A DNA stretch of 40,280 nt from Nitrososphaerota archaeon (GTDB lineage: Archaea; Thermoproteota; Nitrososphaeria; Nitrososphaerales; Nitrosopumilaceae), in assembly GCA_027315065.1 (NCBI GenBank), contig DAHUYT010000018.1, positions 1-40,280 of the forward strand, in the 5' to 3' direction. The notes below the pieces were generated by a model that saw only the letters and a list, made by a program, of their open reading frames with translations, had not been told where the DNA came from and ran no database searches. The translations under genes were made by a program, and so were the position numbers. Positions 1 to 7,583 of the stretch are shown here, in pieces (position 1 is the stretch's first letter; the number at the start of each line of letters is the position of its first letter).

Positions 1-77
1 TGAGTACTCATAAAGAATATGCGTTGATCGCTATTCTTGCAACGGCGGCCATTGTAGGTGTTGGTCCTGCATTTGGA
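1..77 (+). repeat. 5' signal-peptide repeat, identical to 2227-2303
   Basis: These 77 bases match 2227-2303 exactly, including every synonymous position, and the match stops abruptly after the codons for PAFG. The two downstream domains are clearly diverged, so the identity marks either recent duplication with rapid divergence or gene conversion of the signal-peptide segment. Confidence 0.9.
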
Positions 78-584
78 TTCTGTCCACCAACGTGTGCACC
101 AAAGGCTGATTACACTGCAGCAATGATGACAGGTAATACCTCTAGTCTTTCAGTAGTTCAACAACCAGCAGATATTATACCACTTACGCTGACAACAGAC
201 AAGACAATGTATGATCATGCTTCAGTCATAATTGTGAGCGGTCATGTGTTAAACCCATATCCTGGTCAGGATGTAGCTATGAAGTTAACTAGCCCATCAG
301 GAAATGTTGTGTTTGCATCCCAGTTAGCACTAGACAGCAAAGGGAACTTTAACACCACAATAAATACAGCTAGTTCACTCATGACAGAGAATGGACAGTA
401 TACCCTGTATGCACAACAAGGCAATGAGCAAGCAAGAACTAATCAGGTTCAGTTCCAGATTGCTGGAAATATAGTAAAAGTTCCAGAGTTTGGTCCAATA
501 GCAGCTCTAGTACTTGCAATTGCAATCATATCAATAATTGCAGTATCTGCAAAGACTGGACTAAGATTTATGCCAAAATACTAA
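1..584 (+). CDS. PEFG-tailed secreted Ig-like surface protein, copy 1 (5' end cut by one base)
   Basis: The window opens on the second base of the start codon: the first 77 bases are identical to the start of the 2226 gene after its initial A, so the whole protein but one base is present (about 194 residues). The N-terminus is a Sec-type signal peptide (hydrophobic IAILATAAIVGVG, ending PAFG). One Ig-like beta-sandwich domain follows, with LTTDKTMYDHAS near its start and YTLYAQQG near its end. The protein ends in the thaumarchaeal sorting tail: PEFGPIA, a hydrophobic helix, then basic RFMPKY. The tail is expected to be cut and anchored by an archaeosortase, giving a cell-surface protein. Unlike the three later copies it lacks the second beta domain. 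The ligand and exact role are unknown. Confidence 0.85.
   Translation, partial: STHKEYALIAILATAAIVGVGPAFGFCPPTCAPKADYTAAMMTGNTSSLSVVQQPADIIPLTLTTDKTMYDHASVIIVSGHVLNPYPGQDVAMKLTSPSGNVVFASQLALDSKGNFNTTINTASSLMTENGQYTLYAQQGNEQARTNQVQFQIAGNIVKVPEFGPIAALVLAIAIISIIAVSAKTGLRFMPKY
483..584 (+). repeat. 102-nt PEFG-tail repeat (also 3045-3146, 3976-4077, 5341-5442)
   Basis: The last 102 nt of all four PEFG genes, from the codon for P of PEFG to the stop, are nearly identical. By eye, copy 1 differs from copy 2 at 3 positions, copy 3 at 1 and copy 4 at 2. Upstream sequence in the same genes is much more diverged, so the repeat behaves as a 3' module. Confidence 0.9.
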
Positions 585-835
585 CATCCAATTTTTTCAT
601 TTTTTAAATATACTCCCATGTTTACGGCAATCTTATAGAAATCATTTTTACTGGATGAGTATTTTCCATTCGCACCAACAGTCACGTGACTTTCGCTAGA
701 CTTGGCTAGCCTGTCAATGACATCCTCAAGATGCAAGAACCTAAGAGGATGATTAGGCAAGCAGGTCTGCCCAAATGATCTTAATTCCTTTAGCACAACA
801 TAGTTTGCACGCATCAGTTTTCTTGCAGTCATCAC
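581..835 (-). other. Unassigned ORF beside transposase debris
   Basis: An 84-residue minus-strand reading frame begins at a GTG codon, and its stop overlaps the stop of PEFG copy 1. The frame stays open upstream to about 905 without a start, encoding roughly YYIPQKDDLQLHQDKKGKQD before the GTG, and there it abuts the IS110-type fragment. I do not recognise a family. It is either the scrambled remainder of that transposase or the 3' end of another decayed gene; I would not treat it as functional. Confidence 0.25.
592..605 (+). terminator. T-rich terminator after PEFG copy 1
   Basis: Two runs of five or more T lie just after the stop codon of copy 1. Archaeal intrinsic termination occurs at such U-tracts without a strong hairpin. 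Confidence 0.4.
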
Positions 836-904
836 AGCATCTTGCTTCCCTTTCTTGTCTTGATGTAATTGTAGGTCATCCTTTTGCGGAATATAGTAGT
901 GATA

Positions 905-1195
905 TCATGTTACTTCTTAGCAGATCTACTAATATTCTTGCATCGACCTTCGTCAGTCTTAACCGTGTATATGCTATTGTCTTTACCATCACGGGATGAG
1001 CTAAACTTGGTATCGTATACCTTCTCTTCAAGAAGGTCGTACAGAAATTGGTAGTTGTATTCGGATTCAATCACTATGATTGCATCTGTGTCATCCAGAA
1101 ACTCTAGCATATCTTCTATATCTTTTTCCAACTTGGATTCTTCAAGTATCTCACCGTCTCTGTCTTTTAGAACTAGTTGTACGGTTCTCTATCCA
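905..1195 (-). pseudogene. IS110-family transposase remnant
   Basis: Read leftward from about 1195, the frame encodes VQLVLKDRDGEILEESKLEK, then DTDAIIVIESEYNY and YDLLEEKVYD, as in the N-terminal DEDD domain of IS110-family transposases. The family motif KTDKVDARILADLLR appears split over two frames: one frame gives TVKTDEG and the other gives TKVDARILVDLLRSNMIS, so there is a frameshift near 960-970. The start codon and the C-terminal half are not recognisable, and no terminal repeats were found. It is a dead fragment of a mobile element inside the PEFG gene array. Confidence 0.65.
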
Positions 1196-1249
1196 TGCTT
1201 TGTCCTACTTGTAAGAACGTGTTGGTAAAAATATAAGCTATTTACAACA

Positions 1250-2110
1250 TCACCTTACTTCGATACACCCAACCTGTTAAGTTATCTGGAGACAAACTAC
1301 TCCCTTGGCTGCTAGACTCGACAGATTATCAGTTCCTTGCTACCAGATTCTGCCATCATCGATTCACCCGCGTCTCGTCTGGCATGACCCTCATGTTCTA
1401 CAAGCATGATCAGTAGGAAGCCACTGCCAAGAATATGATATATGTTGCAATAGAATCATCTTTGGGTACTCATCTGATACTAGTCATGACCCACATACTG
1501 CATACTTTGTGCTTGTCCCACTGCCTTGAATATTCTACTGGCAGACCAAGCTATCTTGCCTTGTACTCGATCTGTCTCGGTAGTTCATAAAATGACCAAG
1601 AGTTCATTTTCTTTAATATTTTCTTCCTTACCAGTTTCTCTTTCGGTACAACTCACGGATTCCCTTGAGGTTCTCCATTACTATTCCAGAATTTTACGAT
1701 ACAGTCTTCTTGGATGTATATTGGGTAAGATGTGATGGTCCTGTTCTCTTGTAACTTGCTGTATTTTTAAAATATCCTTCTTTGCATCCTGGAATATTGT
1801 GTCGGAATCTGCTTTTTACAATACCATACGATGCAATAATCTTCTGCACTTTTGATAAGTCGTGCGCAATACAGTTTTCATGTATATCACATGTTGTTAC
1901 ATTGTCCAAATTTCTATCAATTCAAATAAAATTAGGTGGTTTCTGTCCTGTAATGTCTTTAGAGTATGAGATTGTCAACTTGTCATCTGGACTGATAACA
2001 TTTCCAAGCTTTGTACCCTTAATTTTCTCACAAACATATTTGCTTAATCTAGTGAAGAGATATCTTGCTGGTTCTGGTGAAACATGGGATTATGTTCAAT
2101 TACACATATG
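1250..2110 (-). pseudogene. Decayed IS200/IS605 TnpB (OrfB) gene
   Basis: Minus-strand reading frames carry TnpB landmarks in the right order but broken by stops and frameshifts. About 1900-2060 gives KLTISYSKDITG, a stop, then IDRNLDNVTTCD. About 1820-1880 gives LSKVQKIIASYGIVKSRFR. About 1640-1680 gives MENLKGIRELYRKRNW in a different frame, and about 1560-1620 gives MNSWSFYELPRQIEYKARL, the region before the zinc ribbon. After that the ribbon cysteines are eroded, though pieces resembling the usual C-terminus (DAGESMMAESGS) remain near 1350-1380. No TnpA gene adjoins it. This is an old RNA-guided nuclease relic and explains most of the long stretch without a gene before 2226. Confidence 0.75.
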
Positions 2111-2185
2111 ACGGATTATCAATTATCAGAGGGTTTTTTGAGACACATGGTTTCTTGGCATCTGGCTTTTTCTTGAGTGTCTTTT

Positions 2186-2193
2186 TTAAATAT
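2186..2193 (+). promoter_or_regulatory. TATA-like box of PEFG copy 2
   Basis: TTTAAATA lies about 36 nt before the ATG at 2226, predicting a very short 5' leader. Confidence 0.5.
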
Positions 2194-2225
2194 ACATAAA
2201 TACCCATTCTACTTAATCGCAGACG

Positions 2226-3146
2226 ATGAGTACTCATAAAGAATATGCGTTGATCGCTATTCTTGCAACGGCGGCCATTGTAGGTGTTGGTCCTGCATTT
2301 GGAGACAATATATCAGGAATGTCGTCACTTGGAAATAGCACGCAAGGTATGCCAAGTGGCAATGTAACAACTGTTCAACCAATCATAATACCTGTCACAT
2401 TACCACTTAGTCTGACAACAGACAAGACAATGTACGATAGACAGTCAACAATACTTGTCACAGGACATGTCCAGAACATAATACCTGGACTGCCAGTAAC
2501 ATTACGAGTTTCAGATCCATTAGGTAATGTAGTAGAAGTTGATCAGTTAACTGTAGACAACAACGGAAACTTCCAAACAAAAATCAACACATCAAGTCCG
2601 CTTTGGACAAGGAGTGGGACGTACACCATTTATGGTCAGTACGGGACACAGCAAGGTATGCGTATGACACAGACACAATTCAGTATCGGTAGCGGTGGAG
2701 CATCAAGTTGCCAATCAGATCAACTCTCAGCTACATTGAATAGTGAATTATACTGTATTAATTACAGCATCAGCGGAGGAACAGCTACAGGAGCAACTCT
2801 TGGCATGTCATCTAAAACTCTCACTGTAAACTTACAAGCAACCAGTGGTGGTCAGATAACTCTCCATATACCAAGATCAGTGTTAGATGCAAAATCTGGT
2901 GTCAAGGATGGTAGCTTCTTTGTCCTAGTGGATGGTGAAGAACAAGATAATTTCACAGATACGCCAAGTGCCGATGCTAGAACCTTGACGATACCGTTTA
3001 GCATAGGTACAGAGCAGATACAGATCATCGGTACACAGATAGTTCCAGAGTTTGGCCCAATAGCAGCTCTAGTACTTGCAATTGCAATCATATCAATAAT
3101 TGCAGTATCTGCAAAGACTGGACTAAGATTCATGCCAAAATACTAG
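2226..3146 (+). CDS. PEFG-tailed secreted surface protein, copy 2
   Basis: This 306-residue protein has a signal peptide (residues 1-26, identical to copy 1) and an Ig-like domain at about 60-150 (LTTDKTMYDRQSTILVTGHV to YTIYGQYG). A second beta domain at about 165-270 includes YCINYSISGG, QITLHIPRSVLDAKSG and GSFFVLVDGEE. Residues 274-306 form the PEFG tail with a membrane helix and basic end. The pattern predicts a protein displayed on the outer surface after cleavage at PEFG by an archaeosortase; no sortase gene is in the window. Asn-X-Thr/Ser sites are present for possible N-glycosylation. It is the first of three closely spaced intact copies, each with its own TATA-like box, so they look separately transcribed. 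Confidence 0.88.
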   Translation: MSTHKEYALIAILATAAIVGVGPAFGDNISGMSSLGNSTQGMPSGNVTTVQPIIIPVTLPLSLTTDKTMYDRQSTILVTGHVQNIIPGLPVTLRVSDPLGNVVEVDQLTVDNNGNFQTKINTSSPLWTRSGTYTIYGQYGTQQGMRMTQTQFSIGSGGASSCQSDQLSATLNSELYCINYSISGGTATGATLGMSSKTLTVNLQATSGGQITLHIPRSVLDAKSGVKDGSFFVLVDGEEQDNFTDTPSADARTLTIPFSIGTEQIQIIGTQIVPEFGPIAALVLAIAIISIIAVSAKTGLRFMPKY

Positions 3147-3156
3147 AACACTCTAC

Positions 3157-3170
3157 TTTTTCATTTTTTT
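3157..3170 (+). terminator. T-rich terminator after PEFG copy 2
   Basis: Runs of five and seven T separated by CA follow the stop codon by about ten bases, and the next gene has its own promoter at about 3188. Confidence 0.45.
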
Positions 3171-3187
3171 ACCAGACCATAGTAAAA

Positions 3188-3195
3188 GAAATATA
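3188..3195 (+). promoter_or_regulatory. TATA-like box of PEFG copy 3
   Basis: GAAATATA is centred about 25 nt before the ATG at 3217, the spacing expected for a leaderless transcript. Confidence 0.45.
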
Positions 3196-3216
3196 CGACA
3201 TAAAGACAAATCGAAT

Positions 3217-4077
3217 ATGCGATTAACAGCATTATTGGCAATTTTTTTCTTGCTATTATCTGCAATGTCTCTTAATGCATTTGCCCAGCAGACACCGACA
3301 ACTCCCCTTACAACTGCTACGGCTCCGACTGCACCTGCAATCACAGTTAACACCGATAAGAGTGCATATCTAGCAGGAGATACAATAGTCATCTCAGGCC
3401 AAGTAAAGGCAGTAGTACCAGGAACTCCTCTTACTGTGCAAATATTAGACTCTAATGATAATTTGATCCAAATAGCTCAGATTGATGTTTCTTCAGATGG
3501 AAAATTTACAAACTCATTTTTGGCGTCAGGCCCATTATGGAAATCAAGTGGAGCCTACACAGTTAAAGTCCAATATGGGCTTCCAAACGTAACTGCTCAA
3601 ACCACATTTACTTTTCAGGGTTCAGTTTCCCCCATAAGTAGTGTTTTCCAAGTAAAAGATCCCAACAGCCAACAAACATTCAGTGTTAACTATACCATAA
3701 CGGGCGGAAGTGTAAACAGCATGACAATCGATGCACAGAGTATATCACTAATTGTTTCTATCAACTCAACAAGCGATGGTGCCATTACACTTCAGATACC
3801 AAGAACATTAATTGATGCAAAAACTAGCTCCGGTCAAGATGACTCGTTTATAATTCTGATAGATGGTGCAGAGGTTAAACCGCAAAGTGAATCATCAAAT
3901 GGAGATTACAGAACATTGACGATACAATTCTTGCAAGGAGATCAAGATATAGAGATCATTGGTACACAGATAGTTCCAGAGTTTGGCCCAATAGCAGATC
4001 TAGTACTTGCAATTGCAATCATATCAATAATTGCAGTATCTGCAAAGACTGGACTAAGATTCATGCCAAAATACTAG
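3217..4077 (+). CDS. PEFG-tailed secreted surface protein, copy 3
   Basis: This 286-residue protein has the same two-domain plan as copy 2 but a different signal peptide (hydrophobic LLAIFFLLLSAMSL, ending AFAQQ). A short Thr/Pro/Ala linker precedes the Ig-like domain at about 45-135 (VNTDKSAYLAGDTIVISG to YTVKVQYG). The second domain lies at about 150-250 (FSVNYTITGG, AITLQIPRTLIDAK, SFIILIDGAEV). The PEFG tail is at 254-286. One residue of the tail differs: PEFGPIADLVLAI has Asp where the other three copies have Ala, placing an acidic residue near the start of the membrane helix. Processing or anchoring might therefore differ. Function on the surface is unknown. Confidence 0.88.
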   Translation: MRLTALLAIFFLLLSAMSLNAFAQQTPTTPLTTATAPTAPAITVNTDKSAYLAGDTIVISGQVKAVVPGTPLTVQILDSNDNLIQIAQIDVSSDGKFTNSFLASGPLWKSSGAYTVKVQYGLPNVTAQTTFTFQGSVSPISSVFQVKDPNSQQTFSVNYTITGGSVNSMTIDAQSISLIVSINSTSDGAITLQIPRTLIDAKTSSGQDDSFIILIDGAEVKPQSESSNGDYRTLTIQFLQGDQDIEIIGTQIVPEFGPIADLVLAIAIISIIAVSAKTGLRFMPKY

Positions 4078-4103
4078 AACTAAAAGTCAAATTTTCTTTT
4101 ATC

Positions 4104-4113
4104 AATACATAAA
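4104..4113 (+). promoter_or_regulatory. TATA-like box of PEFG copy 4
   Basis: AATACATAAA lies about 35 nt before the ATG at 4144, a spacing similar to that of copy 2. Confidence 0.4.
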
Positions 4114-4143
4114 TACTCATGATCATTGAGTATTGGCTAGCAA

Positions 4144-5442
4144 ATGAGAACATCGAGTGCCTTTTGTGCAGTACTAGTTGTAATTATATCGATTTTTGGA
4201 TTATCTTTCATTACCTTAACTCCTGTACATGCTGCTTCTAATTGCCCCATAACTGGATGTATAGAAGGCGGAGATACACTAAATGTTGTTGTAACTCCAA
4301 CTACTGGTGCTTCACCACTGACGGTTTCCTACAAGGCATCATTTACTGGCAGCAGTGTAATGAAATCTTCCATTTGGAGTTTTGGAGATGGTAATTCAGT
4401 AAGTAACGTCATGAATGGGACACATACATACCAGTCAGCAGGAAACTATACCGGCACTGTAGAGGTAGATTCTACCGATGGCACTGATTATACTCAACAA
4501 TTCATAGTAACAGTCACTGGAACTATAGGAGCTAATGTGGGCAGTAATGCCACAGTAGCGAATCCAAATAGCGGCATCATGAATGCATACAAGTATCTAC
4601 AGCAAGAGCATAATGGCAGCCTGGTGGCATCAAGTCTTCCGCCCCTCTCGGTACAGACCAATTCACTATCCTATGGACAAGGAGATACAATAATTATCAA
4701 CGGGGCAGTCAAAAACATATCAAACCAGACTGCAGTTACTGTAAGAATCATCAATTCATTGAAAAACATGGTTTCAATAGCACAGTTTATTCCCAGTTCC
4801 GACGGTACTTTTTCTACCAAAGTTCTTGCTACGGGTCCACTATGGACAAATGCTGGCAATTACACAGTTCTTGCGCAGTATGGACCAGCTACAAATGCTA
4901 CTGCTAGATTCTCTTTCAGCGGAGGCAATGGACAGTCAATCATAAACATATCAAAAAATGGCACTTATTCATTACAGACAAGTGCAGGAACGTTCAACAT
5001 ACCATATACGATACAGGGTGGAACCATACAAAACATGCAGATCAACGGACAACAGGCTACACTCATAGTTACCATTAGCGCATCATCAAATGGTTCATTA
5101 TCTATAACTCTCCCAAGAGCACTAATAGATGCCAAACAACTACCACCTGTAATCACAGGGCCAAATTCAACGTCAACCACGAAAGTTAACCCAGCAGACA
5201 TGCCAGATCAATCATTCATAGTACAAGTTGGAGGGCAAAACGTACAGTTTACAGAAGTAAAATCCATAAACAGTAGAACACTTGGCATACCCTTCCACAA
5301 GGGAGATACAACGATAGATGTCATCGGTACAGTTTCAGTTCCAGAGTTTGGCCCAATAGCAGCTCTAGTACTTGCAATTGCAATCATATCAATAATTGCA
5401 GTATCTTCAAAGACTGGACTAAGGTTCATGCCAAAATACTAG
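4144..5442 (+). CDS. PKD-domain PEFG-tailed surface protein, copy 4
   Basis: This is the longest member (432 residues). A signal peptide ending near HAASN is followed by a PKD domain at about 45-125, recognised from IWSFGDGNSVS and GTHTYQSAGNYTGTVEV. Next come the Ig-like domain shared with the other copies (about 170-258, VQTNSLSYGQGDTIIINGAV to YTVLAQYGP) and the second beta domain (about 275-395, FNIPYTIQGG, SLSITLPRALIDAK, SFIVQVGGQNV). The PEFG tail follows, here with SSKTG instead of SAKTG. PKD domains are extracellular beta-sandwiches often involved in protein or polysaccharide contacts. The gain of a PKD module on the same scaffold supports modular evolution of this family. Confidence 0.88.
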   Translation: MRTSSAFCAVLVVIISIFGLSFITLTPVHAASNCPITGCIEGGDTLNVVVTPTTGASPLTVSYKASFTGSSVMKSSIWSFGDGNSVSNVMNGTHTYQSAGNYTGTVEVDSTDGTDYTQQFIVTVTGTIGANVGSNATVANPNSGIMNAYKYLQQEHNGSLVASSLPPLSVQTNSLSYGQGDTIIINGAVKNISNQTAVTVRIINSLKNMVSIAQFIPSSDGTFSTKVLATGPLWTNAGNYTVLAQYGPATNATARFSFSGGNGQSIINISKNGTYSLQTSAGTFNIPYTIQGGTIQNMQINGQQATLIVTISASSNGSLSITLPRALIDAKQLPPVITGPNSTSTTKVNPADMPDQSFIVQVGGQNVQFTEVKSINSRTLGIPFHKGDTTIDVIGTVSVPEFGPIAALVLAIAIISIIAVSSKTGLRFMPKY

Positions 5443-5449
5443 CGCTTCC

Positions 5450-5459
5450 TTTTTGTTTT
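5450..5459 (+). terminator. T-rich terminator after PEFG copy 4
   Basis: TTTTTGTTTT follows the stop codon of the last array member, with further T-runs up to about 5510. Confidence 0.4.
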
Positions 5460-5573
5460 AACTAGAAACTATACACTGAGATTTTTATTTTTTCGTCTGG
5501 TTTTTATCATGTTCTAAAATGATAAATTTGTCAGAATACTGATAATATGACGCTTAGATTATTATACAACTAA

Positions 5574-5924
5574 ATGAAAAAGAAGATCATGGATTTTGAA
5601 TTCGAAGAATTTGATTCTCTAGAAGACATATTTGTATACATGGCAACCATGGCCCCGCCGATGAAAAACATGCTACCAATAAGTTCCTACAGAGGATACA
5701 TCTTCTCAATGATCCCCCTGAGTCCTTCAACTGGCAATTCCTACCTTGTGATTTATACAAAAGGCAAGATTGAAGGAAACATGCTGGAATTTGATATGAA
5801 TTTGAAAAAGTACAGGGCAGTCGATGCGGCAGAGCGTGCAGATAAGAGCTATTTTGTTGTTCTAACTCCAAAAAGAAATACTCTTGCAGATGCTGCAATT
5901 GATGAATTAGAGAGATCTACTTAG
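5574..5924 (+). CDS. Small hypothetical protein
   Basis: This acidic soluble protein of 116 residues has no signal peptide or membrane segment. I do not recognise the family. It opens with an acidic stretch (FEFEEFDSLEDIFVYMATM), continues with predicted strands (YRGYIFSMIPLS, NSYLVIYTKGKI) and ends with a helix (LADAAIDELERS), suggesting a small alpha/beta fold. The start is uncertain: ATG 5574 is preceded by a TATA-like GATAATATG at 5541, but ATG 5589 (residue 6) is preceded by TTATTATA at 5559 with ideal leaderless spacing. Its 3' end overlaps the convergent radical SAM gene by 8 bp. Confidence 0.65.
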   Translation: MKKKIMDFEFEEFDSLEDIFVYMATMAPPMKNMLPISSYRGYIFSMIPLSPSTGNSYLVIYTKGKIEGNMLEFDMNLKKYRAVDAAERADKSYFVVLTPKRNTLADAAIDELERST

Positions 5925-7482
5925 TATATGCGGGAGCATTAACTGATCTGCTTCTGGCATACTTTTCCATAATATCGTCAGGAAGCTTGCCATTGAATAA
6001 CTCCTTACACAGGCCTCGCAAGTAACGCATTATTGCCCAAGTTCCAGCCTTTATCATACTGTACATGACAGGTTTCATCATAATCCCATATGTCTTGTTT
6101 CTGAGTATTATAGGAATAATATCATTAATTACTCTCAAGTTGTGTTCCCAACATTTCCAGAATAATGTAAATTGCGCCTCGTTGAGATTGCCAAAGTGCA
6201 TTGAGTTCTTTTCGTTAAAATCCTGATAAAGTAATGGTGCAACTATACCTCTCATATTTGTGTGTTTAAAGTCTTCAATCAAATCAATGGTATACTGTGT
6301 TTCGTCTGGTGTTTCATCAGGCCATCCTATGATCAGAGTTGCTGCTGGGAACCAATGATTTTGATTCATTATCTTTGCACCTTCTCTGACAACCCATCCC
6401 CATTCATCGGTAGAAAACGGTTTTGTCTTAACTCCAAGGTGTTTCTTTACCATTTTTGGCGCTACCGTTTCAATGCCAAGATTTGTAGCTAACCATTTTT
6501 CATTACTCATTCCATTAATTTCTGAAATATCATGAAACAGCTTTGGATCTGCACATACAGCAGAAAATGTCATGTGAGTAGTACCGACAAATCTAGCTCC
6601 TAGCGATTTGAGTCCCTTCCATAATTCAGTTATTGCGTCATAGTTTGGCCTAAACTCTCTGTTGTCACATCCATAAAGCAACATTTCATCAGAATGCAAC
6701 CAAATCGAATCAAACCCATAATCTAGATTTATTTTTGCTTCTTGTTGTAACCTTTCAAGTGGAAGATCCTTCTTTGATCTTTTGTTTACATCACAAAAGT
6801 CGCAACCTCTTCCACATCCCCGCATGGCCTCAATAAGCGAGTTTACAGTAGGACCTTGAATCATGGGTATATTCTGGATATTCTTTACAAAGCAGTGCAT
6901 CAATTCTGGAGCATCGCCTTTTTCTAGATCATGAAACAGGTCTAACGCAAGTTCATCAGCCTCACCTACAACTACAGTGTCTAGACCATGGATTTTCATC
7001 CTCTCAGTTTTTGCCAGTTCCCAAGCTCCGTTTCCTCCAACGGCTACATGAAAATTGTATTTTTTCTTGAGCTGAATAATCTTAGCACACATTCTTTTAA
7101 ATTTCATTGCAACGTATGATAGTTTTTCAGGAGACATTGTAGTAGTAACAGGTGCCATCCCAAGTGGATCCATTACATTTATCCCCACAACCTTGGTATC
7201 AGGTCCTATACATTTTTCAAGATAATCCGGATTTGCAATAAATATATCATCACGGTTGTATCCTTGTAACAGTGCAGCTTCCACCCTGCGTAATCCAACC
7301 TGAGCAACTTTTGCTTCGCCAGTTACCACATTGGTTTCTACAGGCGGACAAAACACTTTATCAAAAACCCATTCTGGAATAACCTCATAAGGTCCACATG
7401 CAATAAACCCATAGAGAAAATTACCACGATAATTAGTCATCAAGCTACGATCTGCGGTAAGAACTATCCTCTTGCCTGCCAT
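5917..7482 (-). CDS. Radical SAM enzyme with N-terminal B12-binding-like domain
   Basis: In this 521-residue protein the radical SAM cluster motif is plain: C223, C227 and C230 in CGRGCDFC, with the usual C-x3-C-x2-C spacing. The N-terminal ~200 residues (TKVVGINVMDPLGMAP, VAVGGNGAWEL, VVGEADELALDL) resemble the Rossmann-like domain of the B12-binding radical SAM superfamily. The catalytic barrel and a long C-terminal region (about 420-521) follow. Known archaeal members of this architecture act on membrane lipids (the ring synthases GrsA/GrsB and calditol synthase) or on other unactivated carbons. A lipid role here is only inference. It stands alone, divergent from the VIT1 gene. Confidence 0.8.
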   Translation of the reverse strand: MAGKRIVLTADRSLMTNYRGNFLYGFIACGPYEVIPEWVFDKVFCPPVETNVVTGEAKVAQVGLRRVEAALLQGYNRDDIFIANPDYLEKCIGPDTKVVGINVMDPLGMAPVTTTMSPEKLSYVAMKFKRMCAKIIQLKKKYNFHVAVGGNGAWELAKTERMKIHGLDTVVVGEADELALDLFHDLEKGDAPELMHCFVKNIQNIPMIQGPTVNSLIEAMRGCGRGCDFCDVNKRSKKDLPLERLQQEAKINLDYGFDSIWLHSDEMLLYGCDNREFRPNYDAITELWKGLKSLGARFVGTTHMTFSAVCADPKLFHDISEINGMSNEKWLATNLGIETVAPKMVKKHLGVKTKPFSTDEWGWVVREGAKIMNQNHWFPAATLIIGWPDETPDETQYTIDLIEDFKHTNMRGIVAPLLYQDFNEKNSMHFGNLNEAQFTLFWKCWEHNLRVINDIIPIILRNKTYGIMMKPVMYSMIKAGTWAIMRYLRGLCKELFNGKLPDDIMEKYARSRSVNAPAYTK

Positions 7483-7555
7483 TCCTCCTTGTCTTTTTTA
7501 CTATGATATAAACCGTTTACTTTATTACCCTATTTTGAAAAATTTCTCTTTTGAC

Positions 7556-7562
7556 ATATAAA
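7556..7562 (+). promoter_or_regulatory. TATA-like box deciding the VIT1 start
   Basis: ATATAAA is centred 25 nt before GTG 7584, which supports that codon over the upstream TTG 7551, since the TTG frame would run through the box itself. Confidence 0.5.
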
Positions 7563-7583
7563 GTGGTATTGTATAATCAGCAC

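Noticed and set aside
775-999. Plus-strand open frame opposite the IS110 remnant
   Set aside because: Composition is not protein-like, and the minus strand carries recognisable transposase motifs in the same place.
1782-2111. Plus-strand 109-codon open frame
   Set aside because: It is the antisense of the TnpB relic, whose motifs are readable on the minus strand.
7483-7490. Shine-Dalgarno-like AAGGAGG before the radical SAM gene
   Set aside because: It is only one base from the ATG, too close to act as a normal ribosome-binding site, so it was not used as evidence for the start.
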